Positions 1 to 11,600 of a DNA stretch of 64,000 nucleotides are shown in pieces. The DNA lies in the NCBI GenBank assembly GCA_002118135.1, contig BDIU01000089.1, positions 372,001 to 436,000 on the forward strand, read 5' to 3'. Origin of the DNA: Trebouxia sp. TZW2008. Taxonomy: Eukaryota; Chlorophyta; Trebouxiophyceae; Trebouxiales; Trebouxiaceae. The position numbers were made by a program, and so were the translations under genes. Each line of letters starts with the position of its first letter. Position 1 is the stretch's first letter. The notes beneath the pieces were generated by a model. That model searched no databases, was not told where the DNA came from, and saw only the letters and a list, made by a program, of their open reading frames with translations.

Positions 1-1382
1 AACTGTTAGTGCCATAGCCGTGTAGCTTGTGCTCCTGCACCATTGTGCGAGACAATGCAGGTGATTTCATATCTATTTCGTTGCTTTTCCCCCTTTGATG
101 TGTTGCAGTATTTGCCTTGTGTTTAACAATATGGCCGTTGCAGCTTGTTTGCTGACTCCTGATACTGAACTTTGTTCGACGCCGTGGTCTGTGCAGTCTG
201 TCAGACTAATAAGGTACCCAAGTAAGTTGCTTGATATAGGCTCAGCTCTCATGAAAAAATGTGTATAAGTACTGCCAATGTGTTCATCCATGGAAGGACA
301 ATGATTGCCTCTCTTGACCAGAATCATGCCAATGTATACTGCTCATGCTTGAGACGACAGTTAGATACATGCAGAAGGAAGATCTTGTGAGCTTGCATTG
401 TTAAGGTTGTTGCCTCAAGTTTGCTCAAATACGCTCCAATAGCCATCAGTGCGCATGCACGCATGCAAGCAAAATCCGTTGAGGCACTGTGGCATCTGAG
501 CAAAGTTACTCCAGGCGCTGACTCTAAGAAACAATCTCTCTACAACCGCTCGCACAATCGCTCACCTACTCACTTTATTTTGCCAGGTGACAACCTGGTG
601 CATCTCTCAAAGTGATCAACTGGTCGAGCACATATCTGTGTTTGTCACATGCGTGTACAAAACAACTTGCAATGGCACATTGTTCAAGCTGACCCCGTCT
701 GAGTCTTGTTGAAGTCAATGGTCGATGATGCACCGTCACCATTGCCATTCTGATCAGCTCTCACAGGCTCAAAGTCCTTCACACTTTCGACATCTTGACC
801 ATCATCTTCTCCAAATCCATCAGTCACACTGCCAGGCCACCTGCAGCAAGCAAATATCCTCACTCATTGCAATTTCTAACCCATCAGTCGCTGGGGAATG
901 CAATCTGTATGCACTGAAAGCAAGGTGCCCAACCAGGAAGAACCATGTTGGAGTCACAAGTATCTTCAATCATCTGACAACAAACACATACTGCGCAAGG
1001 ATGCATTGTATGATGAAGCAGACAATGAGGCAACGCTTCTGCTTGATACATTTGTGGTCACTGATTGATCACATGGACAACCTTTTGAACACAGCTTACG
1101 CAAAGGACCAGTATCAACGCCCCCTTCCCCTCCATGTAAAAACAGCAGTGCAGGGCACCAATAGATTGAGGTTGTGCATCATCAGTCCTCATGATTCACA
1201 CAGGCGCTAATAAGCTTATATGCCTCTGCCTGACCCGTCATAGGTCAAACTTTCACAGGGTGCTGCTCGCAAGGCAGCAACCCCGTTCTGCCAACACAAA
1301 CAGAGGCTCCCATTATGACACCTTACAGTATAGACTTTTCTTCTTCTTTGGTATGACTCTGCTGACATTGTGCATTGGCTGC
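1..1382. other. 3' flank of the NTT gene, no gene seen
   Basis: This stretch lies downstream of the translocase stop codon. The open frames here are short, lack a recognisable family, and do not join into a spliced frame that I could follow. One copy of the dispersed ~85 bp element described separately lies at about 1262-1345. The polyadenylation region of the translocase should be here, but I do not see a decisive signal. Confidence 0.5.
1262..1345 (+). repeat. Dispersed ~85 bp structured element, copy A
   Basis: This segment shares the core AGAGGCTCCC followed by TATGACACCT and a T-rich end with three other places in the window (about 1985-2065, 36843-36935, 41590-41680). The family consensus has small stems (GCTGCTCT/AGAGCAGC and GCCTCT/AGAGGC) and ends in a pyrimidine-rich run. 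It lies in the 3' flank of the translocase gene. Confidence 0.65.
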
Positions 1383-4300
1383 TCACCTTTTAGGCCGGGA
1401 GGGGTGATGAGCAACGCCATTACTTGAGGGGTCGCCAGCCTGATGACTTGGAAGGGGTGCACCATTCTGCTTCACAATGGTTTGAGCATCATCAGACGGC
1501 AACGGGGGCTGTGTCTTCTTGCCAACATCCTTGTGCGAGGCTGTCAACTGAGCATCAGCTTCCTGCACTTGCGTCACAAATTTGTCACAGATTTGCTGGG
1601 CGAACTGTGGGTCAGGACTCTAGACCTTCAGGCCTACTATGTAATGCACCAAGAAGACATCCAGCAGGGTTCTGTAAACTTATGCCGTTATGCATCATAG
1701 CAAGAGCCTTGACGTGTAGAGGCAGCCCAAGAGTGCAGTCTTTGCTAAAACACGACGTTCATGTCCTCTGTGAAGAGGTACAAAAGTTAACAGCAGAGCT
1801 TTGGAGACTGCATTCAGTCAAAAAACACTGTTTTTCTGTCAAATCATCCTTACTCATGCGGTGTCGATGCAGTCACAATGCAATGATTGGTGCCCAATTG
1901 CACTGTCCTTTCCTCAAGAAGATGCTTATATCAAGTACATGTGTTCAGCAGGAGAAACAAAGAAAGAAAGGAACAGTCTACGCCATTAGGAATCACAACG
2001 GGAGCCTCTGTTTATAGGGGCAGCCTGGGATTGCTGCTTCAAGAGCAGCGAACAGCTGTTCAGCAATTGATTGTACCTGGAGCTGTTTGTTGAGGAGGCG
2101 CACAGAGGTGATCCAGGCAGTGATGACGCCCAGGAAGGTGGCCGTGATGATGGGCATGCTGCGCTGGATACTCCCAAGACACAGCAGCAGTGCCTGCGTG
2201 ATCCAGCTCGCACCTGTACACATATGTCAAGCTTAGGCGGACAGCCTCAACATGAAACGAACAGCCAAAGGCAAACGGACAGAACGAAGGGCACAGCAGC
2301 AGCGCCTGGGTGATCCAGCTGGCACCTGTACACATCTGCCAAGCTCAACTCCCAAACAGGCGCAACATTGTCTTGTGGACAATCATACATTTCATGAAAT
2401 TCTCGCAACAAGTAAAAACATTCCTGCAAAGGATGACTCAATGTACCTAGACAGTGACAGCCCTTGAGATGCGTTGCAAGTCGGTTGCAGTGCACATTGT
2501 TAAGAATGCCTCCACAAACTCTGGCAGAAGTGCATCAGAAAGTGCCAATCTCCAAATGTACTTTGACCTGCAAGTGTCTCAAAAAGACTGACCTGATTTG
2601 CCAATTTGAGAGCCCAGCAGATCAACAGCAGCCTTGCCCTTAGACTTCTCCTCCTTAGTCATCTCAATGTACACCATCTCCTTGGCAGGATCAAACAGGC
2701 TGAACTTGGCAGACCGCGCAAACACCTGCAACAGCATATTTCACGCCTGCAATTATTTGCAATGTAGAGAAGAACAGCAAAGAAATGTCTGTGTTGTAGG
2801 GCATGGGAGCCTGTGTGAAGTTTTTGATGTAGACCATTTCCTTGGCTGGGTCAAACAGGCTGAACTTGGCCGGCTGGGAAAACACCTGCAGCACAATAGA
2901 TGATGCTGATGACCATAATAATAATGGTAATATTGACTACTCTCAGTCAGAACACATATCCAAATTTAGTCTCAGCTTGCCCATTGGCCTCAATCTGAGC
3001 TGACATAATTCTGGTTCACATTCTGTTGGGAAGTCCTGCCTCATCATACTTGTGGCCCCCATCTTGCAATTGAGCTCTCAACAACTTCTGCCACCTGATT
3101 TGACCTGAGGTACTGGCACAAATTGTATTTGTTACAAGTCTTGGGCAAGCTGCGTGTTGAGGATTACCCAACAAAACAAGACGACCAGCACACAGGCAAG
3201 AGGGCAATTCAAAAGGGGCACTTTCCACCTGCCGACAGCTGCCACAAAACTTTAGTGCTCGAAAGTCGCAACCTTTTCGCAACTTTGAAAGCTCAGCAGA
3301 AGGGTGGTCCCACCTGTGTGACAGCTCCCGCAACAGCCCCAGCCGCCGCAAGGCTGTAGGGCCCAAACGTGACTTCTGCCCCAAATTGAGCGGCCAGGGA
3401 CATGCCAAAGAAAGCTGAGCCTGTGAGCGCCATGATACAGGGGGTGGCTGCGGCGGCTACCCCCCACCCCAAGTATTGGAACACGAATCTGCCAGTCAGC
3501 ATGAGGGCAATGGTCATGCTGCCTGTTGCAATAGACACATCTGCCAACACACCCTGCGGTAGACAGACCCCAGTAAGCTACGACTGCAGTAGACAGGCAT
3601 AAGCAGACTACTACTGCCACTGTCAGGGCCATGACACAGGGGGAGGGGGCGGTGGCCTTTCCCCACCCAAGATGCTGGAACACAGATCTGCTAGTCAGCA
3701 TCAGTGCCATTGCCATGCTGCCTGTGTCAATGGACGCATCTGCCAACACAGCCTGCAGTAGACATGCACAGTTGGGCTATCACTCCTGCAGTGAGGGCCA
3801 TGATGCAGGGGGTGGCTGTGGCGGCCAACCCCCACCCCAGGTACTGGACCACAAATTTGCCAGTCAGTATGAGGGTCATGCTGCCTGTGACACATCTGCC
3901 AGCACACCTTGCAATCAACAAAGCGTCACTGCAGCTGTGACTGGCAAAAACTGCAACACACAGAGGTTGGTCAGCATCAGGGCGAATTGGTCATGCTGCC
4001 TGTGACATTGGTCACATCTGCTGGTCCACCCTGTCGCAGGTTGGCTCAAGTGAGTTGCGAGAGCTAGCGACTTACTTGCCATTGTCAGGCGCGTGATATA
4101 AGAGCTGAAACTGCAGAGGACAAGATTGTACTCCTGATGGCAAAAGTTGCCTTTGCCAGTGCACTCTGCGGTAACATGCACAAGTCTGTTGCTACTTGTG
4201 TTGCAAACAACATGAAACTTGCAGATGCCAAGACCGAGCCAGCGCATTCTCCGCGTTGGAACAATTCATGGCGTATGCAACAAATGCAGCAGCAAGCTTG

Positions 4301-7300
4301 GCAGAAATAAGCATGGGCTGACATCATTGAGCCATGTACTCGTTTCATTCTCTGAATGTGGCAAAGTTTGCGTGACATGCAATGAATGTAATGACGTGCT
4401 TGGCATGAATAAGCAGTTGCTAACACCTTGGGAAGAGTGTTGCTCAGGGTATTGGTCTCATCTTCTGAAATGGCCAGACGCAGCACATGAGGTTTTTAAT
4501 CTGATACCACATGCAGCAACTGCTGACAAAGAAGGAAGTCTCCAAAGCATAGCCGCTAGCCTATTGTTGCCGATTGCAAGCTCAGAGGTGACTTTGCAGT
4601 GACCTTGTTAAGCTGCTGCACTTCAGCCTCTGAAAGCACATGCTAAGTCTGCTTGAATTGTGCATGCAGTACATACTGCAACAATGTTGTGTAGCTAAGC
4701 AACAAGCTATGCGTGTGATACATGTGGTCCGCTGATCACAACAAGGGCTGCTTGAACATGCCTGCAACACATGTTGCAACACTGCAATACATGCTGCAGC
4801 ACTGTTATCCAGCTCACACATAGCTTGTTGCTGAGCTGTGCAAGAATGTTGCAGCATGTCTTGCATGTATGATTCAGTAGACTCGGTTGTGATCAGCGCA
4901 CCACATGTTTCACAGGCATGGCTGCAAGCATGTTTCACAGGCATGGCTGCAAGCATGGCTACAAGCATGAACGTGCAGTCAAGAATAATCAGCTGGGAAA
5001 GTGCTGAAACTCGCAAGTCATGTACATTGAATGTCATGTATGCAGCTCACGTACCAAAGCAGTGTTGACAACTGCAGGCTGTGTTCACATCAAGCACGCA
5101 CATGTTGGACAACAACGCTGTCCTTTGGCATTGTGCAGAGCAGCCTGTATTACTGGCAAATTTTGAGCCAGACTTGCTGCAAGAGAATAAGTCAGTGTCC
5201 GTTCTTGGACAGATAGCCATGTATCTTCTGAACCACGCGCCAAATTGCTGAGTTGAGACTTGTATACCTCAAAGCACACAAATTCTGTGTTCCAAAAGCA
5301 GAAGCACCTGACCTTTGCAGAGGAGTGTAGTGCTCTGAGCTGTCCCTTCCAAGCCAACTTACAGAGTCGTTGACTGACACTGTATTACGTCACACATATC
5401 ACTTGAAATAGGTAATGATGTAGCAAAACCTGACACAGAACTGCTGTGTTGCAAGAGTATGACCATCTGGTAGGCTTATGCAGAGGGATATAGCGCTGTG
5501 AGCTGTCTCTTGCAAGCAAACACAGACAGCCTGTGACTGACACCATACGACATCTTGATCATCATCCAAGACAGGCACTGATGCATTGAACCCTGACTAT
5601 GATGCAACAGTGGAGTTACCTGATAAGCCTGTGCGGAGGGATACAGTGCTCTGAGCTGTCCTTTCCAAGCGAATTCAAACAGCCTGTGACTGACACCATA
5701 TGACATGACTAGTGTTGCCAGGCTTAAAATCTTGGGACTGCTCTTCAGCACTGCAAAGCTCTCGCCCAGGGTTCCTTTCTGCTTCTTCTTCCTTGGCGGC
5801 TTGGCGTCGTCACTCTTCTTCAGGCTCTTGTCAACCCACGCTTTGGCCGTCATCATGACTGCTGTCATTGCTACAACAGTGCCCACCAGGAGACGAAGAG
5901 ACACCAGCATGGAGCCTTGTGTCAGGCTGGTGTTCACAAACTTCATGTAGTTGCCAGCAACCACAAGTGCGATGTTTGCTGAAATGCCCATGAGAGGGTA
6001 GATTGTCTTGGCGTCTTGAACATCGCACACTTCGTTTGCTAGGGACCAGAACAACACGCTGATGACTACTGATCCCCACAGCTCAGCTATGCAGAAGAAG
6101 AGGGAGAACGTCCAATTCTCCACCACCTTCAACAGGCCGTGAAGTCCAACAGGCACATGGCTGGCGAGATTACTGTACATGCCGTGGGGGTGAAGCCAGG
6201 CGGAAGCTGGGTACAGCGCAGTGGCAAAGAAGGTGTAGAACAGTACAAGCGGCGCAACCGCTGCGTAAAAGACTGTATTAGGTCGCAAATGCTCCACCAA
6301 TTGCCCGTAAATCATGAAGAATGCAAGTGATGCTGGCAGCACGCAGAAGGAGGCCAGCCATGGTAGGGTTTCTGCCCCAGCAACCGTAACCATAATCGCA
6401 TCCTTTAGGTTTTGCAGGATGGTCAGGTTGAAGGAGGCGCAGAAGAAGATCAGGCCCAGTGGCAGAAGCTTCTGCCAGATTGTGATTGGCGGCTCAGGCA
6501 AGTGAACATCCTCCAAATGTTCTGCTGGCACCTGCAGATCATAACAATAATGAAATCCATTACACTTTCTAGCATACATTGCTAGGTGTGTGTAGCAAAA
6601 GTCCTGTCTTGCCAGGCAGGGTTGTCTTGAGCGTCACGAGAAGGATGTCTGATGTTCAATAGCAGATAAGATTTGCATCGAATGCCTTGGACTGAACAAT
6701 TAAAGCACAACAGACTTGCAAAGATTAAACAGACTTGTCGGTATGTCTTGCTGATTCTAGACACAGATGTGCTGCAGGATTCAATTGTATGCGCCAGGTT
6801 GTGTTGGGTGTCGTGTTGCACATGAGACACATGCTCTAGACATGCACAGTCACAGTCATGCGGTACATCTGCTGCTGGTAGTCGATGAAACATGCAATGG
6901 TAGGCAACACATGACGCCATTGTGAGTGAGAGATGACAGCAAATTTTATGCAAGTCAAGACAAGCATGTCACAAAAGCACCACAACATGCAAGGATATGC
7001 TCAGATCATTGCAGCACATGGTGTGCCAGAGCACAATATGGCCAAACAGTTCATCTGCCCTTGTGCCACAGTGCACATGACCAGGCATACGTTACTGCTG
7101 ATTCCCATGATGTGAGCATACCGTGGGAAAGTGCTCTCGTGACCACCAGTGTTTCCGTTTGCGCTTTCGCAAGTAGAACTTGTCTGTCCGAGCTGTCACT
7201 GTCGCCAGCTCAAGAGGCAATGTCAAGAACATGCGCATCCAGCTTGAGCTTCTTTCATGTGCGTGTCTGGTTGGCTTTGCTGGCTCTCCAGCATTACTAC

Positions 7301-7674
7301 CATTGCCCTCAGGCTGATTGCTATTGTTGCTGGCACTAGTGCTGACACCTTGACCTGACCTACACCTGAGGCTTGCTAGCCGCTCTTCCGTGCTGAGTGC
7401 CGCGCTTCTGCAGCGCTTGAGGGTGGTCTTGCTGAAAGCAAGGCATTGAGGCTTCTGCTCACGAGCTGAAAGCCCCTCTGTCGGATAAACGGGCCAGTCA
7501 GTGTCTGACAAGCTATCGCCAGCAGCGTGAGAGAGTGCGGGATTTCGAGGGCCGCTTACCTGCTGAAGCACCTATGCGCAAGGGTCTTTGAGCATATGGC
7601 GTGCGCGTCGCTTGAAGCTGAAGGCGGGAATGCAGGCCGTGCCGCCCCGTTTGCCAGGGTGGACGCAGGGCCAT
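1383..7674 (-). CDS. NTT: Plastid-type ATP/ADP translocase (NTT family), 7 exons
   Basis: Exons (minus strand): 7674-7560, 7504-7122, 6531-5620, 3553-3314, 2725-2593, 2213-2077, 1604-1383; every junction keeps frame and the product is about 713 residues. The protein belongs to the nucleotide transporter family that exchanges ATP for ADP across the inner plastid envelope. The first 38 residues (exon 1) are Arg-rich, almost free of acidic residues and resemble a transit peptide; exon 2 is a basic, low-complexity linker. The conserved membrane core starts in exon 3 (WQKLLPLGLIFFC, then a Lys-Asp pair in LKDAIMV) and runs through the hallmark segments LMLTGRFVFQYLGWG (exon 4), AKFSLFDPAKEMVYI (exon 5) and GKAAVDLLGSQIGKSG. 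Exon 7 gives a hydrophilic tail ending HHPSRPKR. Introns are loaded with decayed copies of the exon 3, 4, 5 and 6 edges. Reading straight through the exon 6 donor gives a false C-terminus stopping at 1993. Confidence 0.93.
1985..2065 (-). repeat. Dispersed ~85 bp structured element, copy B
   Basis: On the minus strand this copy has the left stem, the CCTATAAACAGAGG centre, GTGATTCCTAATGG and a T-rich end. It lies just inside intron 6 of the translocase gene, past the exon 6 donor at 2077/2076. A reading frame happens to run from exon 6 into it and would create a spurious C-terminus. Confidence 0.7.
2288..2335 (-). repeat. Decayed copy of NTT exon 6 acceptor edge
   Basis: The minus strand repeats the acceptor and first ~40 bp of exon 6 (2213 downward): both read ASWITQALLLC after a TGTACAG acceptor. 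The copy then diverges, so it cannot encode the rest of the exon. It sits in intron 5, about 120 bp upstream of the functional edge. Confidence 0.8.
2826..2888 (-). repeat. Decayed copy of NTT exon 5 acceptor edge
   Basis: After a CTGCAG acceptor the minus strand reads VFSQPAKFSLFDPAKEMVYI, nearly the same as the start of the functional exon 5 (VFARSAKFSLFDPAKEMVYI at 2725 downward). The similarity stops after about 60 bp and the copy lacks the exon's second half and donor. It lies in intron 4. Confidence 0.85.
3625..4045 (-). repeat. Three tandem decayed copies of NTT exon 4
   Basis: Upstream of functional exon 4 (3553-3314) lie three further copies of its first ~120-150 bp at about 3630-3756, 3790-3912 and 3935-4044, each after a CAG-type acceptor. 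The nearest reads open (LGWGKATAPSPCVMALT in place of LGWGVAAAATPCIMALT) but has no convincing donor. The second has a 7 bp deletion that shifts the frame. The third has an in-frame TGA. The copies lie in order of increasing decay with distance from the functional exon. Confidence 0.88.
5320..5575 (-). repeat. Two decayed copies of NTT exon 3 donor edge
   Basis: Functional exon 3 ends at 5620 with a segment reading SHRLFEFAWKGQLRALYPSA. Two copies follow inside intron 3: one at about 5476-5570 (SHRLSVFACKRQLTALYPSA, then a TAA) and one at about 5320-5372 (LAWKGQLRALHSSAK). The donor itself has changed in the copies, so they look like dead exon ends rather than alternatives. Confidence 0.85.
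6585..6655 (+). repeat. Dispersed ~100 bp element (second family), copy
   Basis: The core GCTAGGTGTGTGT, then AAGTCCTGTCTTGCCAGGCAG and TTGTCTTGAGCGTC is shared with other copies near 9243-9335, 9600-9675, 25771-25875, 38185-38300, 51507-51605 and 56370-56460. The central part can fold on itself (AAGTCCTG...CAGGC). It lies in intron 2 of the translocase. Confidence 0.6.
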
Positions 7675-8665
7675 CAGCGGGGCTAGCCTGCAATGCCTGC
7701 TGCCTTTACCGCATCAAAGGTTGCTTCACACAGGAGGTGCTCGACTCTGTTTAGTACGCGCAGGCAAGTGGTGCAACGCTTCAGGTCGAAAGGGCTGTTT
7801 TGGCCCTACACGCCCTGGCTACGATCGAGCGACAGACCAGCACCCGACCGATGTAGCGGCTTCGCGCGCGACACAACAGCGTCAAAGCTCAATGGCAAGC
7901 GCAATCAAGCTCGTGGTGGTCTGATGCTTGCGCTTGCGGCCTGACCATCCTCAAACATAGGCTTGATACACACAACGGGAAGAAGACGAACGCGTCAGCG
8001 TCGCTGCATGACCATTCGCGAAAGCTATGGTTGGTTGCAGAGAGATACATCCCTGTCAAGCACTGTATTCACACGATTGTAGGCAAGCGTTGCCCAATTC
8101 CCAGATTAATGGCACATCTGCTCGTCAGCAGACTGCACGCATACATGGTACATGCCTTGCAACAATACATAGCACAGTTCACCCAGGCAATCATTGCAAT
8201 GCAGTTGGCTTGAGGGCTAGTCACATCTACATCAGCAACTGGAACGCCAATTGCATACCGCAATGCAGCAGCAAGCCAACATGCATAACAGTGCAGAGTG
8301 GGCTTTCGTGCTTACAATGGATAGCGTTATGGTCAGCTGTGCATGATACCAATTGACTACTTGAAATCAATTTGACTTTTGGCCATGGGTTGAAGGGCAG
8401 GTCTGGGCAAGTCAGGCATGACAGTCATACGATACGCTCATCACAAGCATTTGCCGCAGCATTCAAGTCACTTACTGACACACCTCAAATTAAATTAGCA
8501 AGACTGTCGGACTTCAAGCCATACAAAGCTACAACGACACTGTAAAAGCTGTATCAATCTCATTATGCCAAACCAGGAACATCAAAAGCTGGAATATAGT
8601 ACACTGACGACAACCACACCAAACAGCACCCAACCCAGAACTCAACAGAACAGCAAATCATGACA
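7675..8665. other. Intergenic region upstream of NTT
   Basis: This ~1 kb separates the start codon of the translocase from the stop codon of the upstream gene on the same strand, so it should hold the translocase promoter and the neighbour's 3' UTR. I see no TATA box or other motif I would defend, and no spliced coding frame. Confidence 0.45.
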
Positions 8666-11600
8666 CTAGAAATCATTGCTCCAGTTTTCAGGCTTCTTCT
8701 TCGCAAATGAGCCCTTTTTAAGCTTGCCAACGCCCGTCGCTCTGGGTGGTGAATTACTGTTTGGCGTTCGCTGCTGAGGACTAGTGACATCACCACTATT
8801 GTCATCATCATTCCAGCCTTGACCCCAACCAGACTCTTCATCTTCACCATTTACTCTGCAACACAGGGAATGGCGGCATCAGAAACATACTTGCTTGCAT
8901 GCACTGCTTGGTACATTGCTAAACATTTGACATTTGGCACCCTAGGTGAGCGCTGTAGTTGCTGCACTGCTAGACCAAGACTAAGCTGTGAACTAAATGG
9001 ACACCTTTGTTGGCACTGCTCAGCTTGGCACAGCCCAAAGTTTCATTTATGCTCAAACTCTCTAGGGGCTTGACAATGCTGGGAAACCAGCTGTGCCTTT
9101 GCAAGCACACAAACACGCCTACAAAGATGTATTGCATGTGCAACAGAATTATACTGATATACCGTATGTGCATGCGTACAGGTATCCCGTTTGCAAGCAC
9201 GCATGCTCAGCCTGTGTAGCCATTGTTGCCAGCATACCGTGGAAATCAAGCCCGCCTGGCAAGCCAGGACTTGTGCCTCACACTTAGCAACTCTGCTGAG
9301 AACACGTGGTACATTGCTATTGTGATATTGCCATGTCATATGTCATACTATGACTGCTGTCACTGTCGTGATGCTGATGGGTTTCACTACTAATAGTATG
9401 CTACTCACCCTGCATAGCCGTTGTTGCCTGCATAGCCGCCAGTGCCCACGTTGGTGACTGAAATGGCCTCATATGGGTTGGGCACCCACCCCCTGACAGC
9501 TCCCCCTAGGAACACAAACGCCACCACAGCACCCGTGCAGGCAAATACCGTCAACGCTGTGATTGCTACCCAGCTGCACTCACATGACCTTTGTAACTCA
9601 CCATGCTCATGAGCCACACACACCTAGCACTCTTGCTGAAACATGTAATCATTAACATCATCATCATTACCACTAGTTTTAGTATCACTATTGTTACTAT
9701 CATCATTTAGTCATGGCAGGGACTATGGTCAAATTGACTACATTGTCAAGCAAGGAAGCTAGGTGGATCAGTGGCACAAGCCTTGTCTCACCTTGTTCTG
9801 GATTTTTCACATCCCTGCGCAATGCTAGCTTGCATGGTGGTCAAGGTGGGTCACATGAATGCTAGCCAGCCAGACAGGAGCTCAAACCGCAAAGTGCAAT
9901 GTGAACGTGCTCAAGTGACCATTGATATTCAGTGCAGTCACTGCATGACCATGACTGCTGATGGCAATATGATATTGAGAAACGTATACTTCTTGTTCCA
10001 CTAGCAACAGGTGAAACACATGAGCTGCCAAAGATGTGAGAGTGTGACGTATTGAGATGCTGGCACAGCTCAGCTTGAGCATCATTGAAAAGGCCATGTC
10101 TACACCTAATTCTGATGCTTTGCTCTTATACTCCTGGCAGGACAAGGAGTCCAGGCACACCTGCTGCCATGGGGTACAAGGAGCATAACAGCAGAGTTCA
10201 GCGTAGAAATGATGTTGAAGGAATAGTGCTCAAGCTCAGCTATGAACTTCAACACAATACAGAATTTGTTTTGAGTGATAGAAACCACCGATTCAGGCCA
10301 AGCAATGCTCGCTCAACTATGGGGTGCTGCGCAAGCTGAGCCTTGTGCCAGCAAATCTGACAGTCAGTGCTGAGTAGGCCAGAAACTCGCTGACAAGCAT
10401 GTGAATGAATGATGATGATGATGATGATGATGACATTGTCCTATTTGTCAACAATGGTGTTGAAGAGCAAGCTGAGCACTTGTGCCATCAGATTTGACAG
10501 TCAGCTGAGTAAGCCATAGAGTCTGTTTAACAAGCATGTAAATGAACGAAGATGATGATGACATTGACTTACTTGTCAACAATGGTGGTGAAAATCGAGC
10601 TCAATGCTGTGCTGTCTCGCTTTGAGGGCTTGCTAGAAGGCCTTGAAGAAGTGGCCGCATCTTCTTCATCATCACTTGCAACGATGGGCCCTGCTAGGCC
10701 GTCTTGTGCTCTCTGCAGATCTGAAAGGCCCTTGTGTTCTGCAATGCCCTTGTGGCCCCCTTGGCTGGTGCCGTGTGCGCCTGCCAGCAAGGGTGTCTCT
10801 TCGTCTTCATCAGCATCCAGAGTCATCTGGGTCTTGCCTACAGGCATCCCACTCAATGCGCCTGCAATGCATGCAACCATCTTTCCAGGTTTAAAATGCT
10901 CTGTGTGCACTTCTTAAGTGGTGCTGTGTGCGCCTGCTAGCAAAGGTGTCTCTTCGTCTTCCTCAGCATCCAAAGTCATCTGGGTCTTGCCCACAGCCAT
11001 TGCATTGAATGGACCTGCAAGGCACAGAACATTTTGACACGGCATTGCAATGCATGCAAACATCATATCAAGTCTGCATTGCCCTTGTGCCCTCTTGACA
11101 AATGCCATGTGCGCCTGCCAGCAAAGGTGTCTCTTCGTCTTCCTCAGCATCCAGAGTCATCTAGGTTTCCCTACAGCCGTTCAATTCGTTACATTTGCGA
11201 CGCATTCAACCATTATGTGAAATCAGAAACGCCCCTGAGGCCCTTCTGACTGGTGCTCAGGGCGCCTGCCAGCAAATGTGTTCCTCAGCATTCAGAGTCA
11301 TCTGGGACCTGCCTACAGCCAAGGCGCCTGCGACGAACAAAGCATTTGAACCTGTATTGTTGTATGAAGCGCTAGTTCTAAGATTGCTATGAAAATTGAC
11401 CCAGGGTTAAATTGACAAGGGTGGGTGGTACTGTTGTCAGAGAGAGAGAGAGAGGGACATGTTCTTACATGCCGGTCACCCAATGGGACAGATGCAGCTG
11501 CTCAAACTTATAAATTCAGCCAACAGGTACATAAACTACACGCGCAACACACAGTAATGTTTTACCAGCTGCGCTTGGGGATGACTGTTACATTTGTCTA

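Noticed and set aside
725..1210. 161-codon open frame on the plus strand
   Set aside because: His/Gln/Ser-rich composition with no family resemblance, no splice partner, and it lies in the 3' flank of NTT. Probably chance.
1993..2077. C-terminal continuation of NTT exon 6 to a stop at 1993
   Set aside because: The extension is a dispersed repeat. A phase-matched donor at 2077 and acceptor at 1604 give a tail that fits the family better.
7092..7571. Single-exon 159-codon frame on the minus strand
   Set aside because: It runs through intron 1 of NTT. Only 7504-7122 is exon; the rest is read-through.
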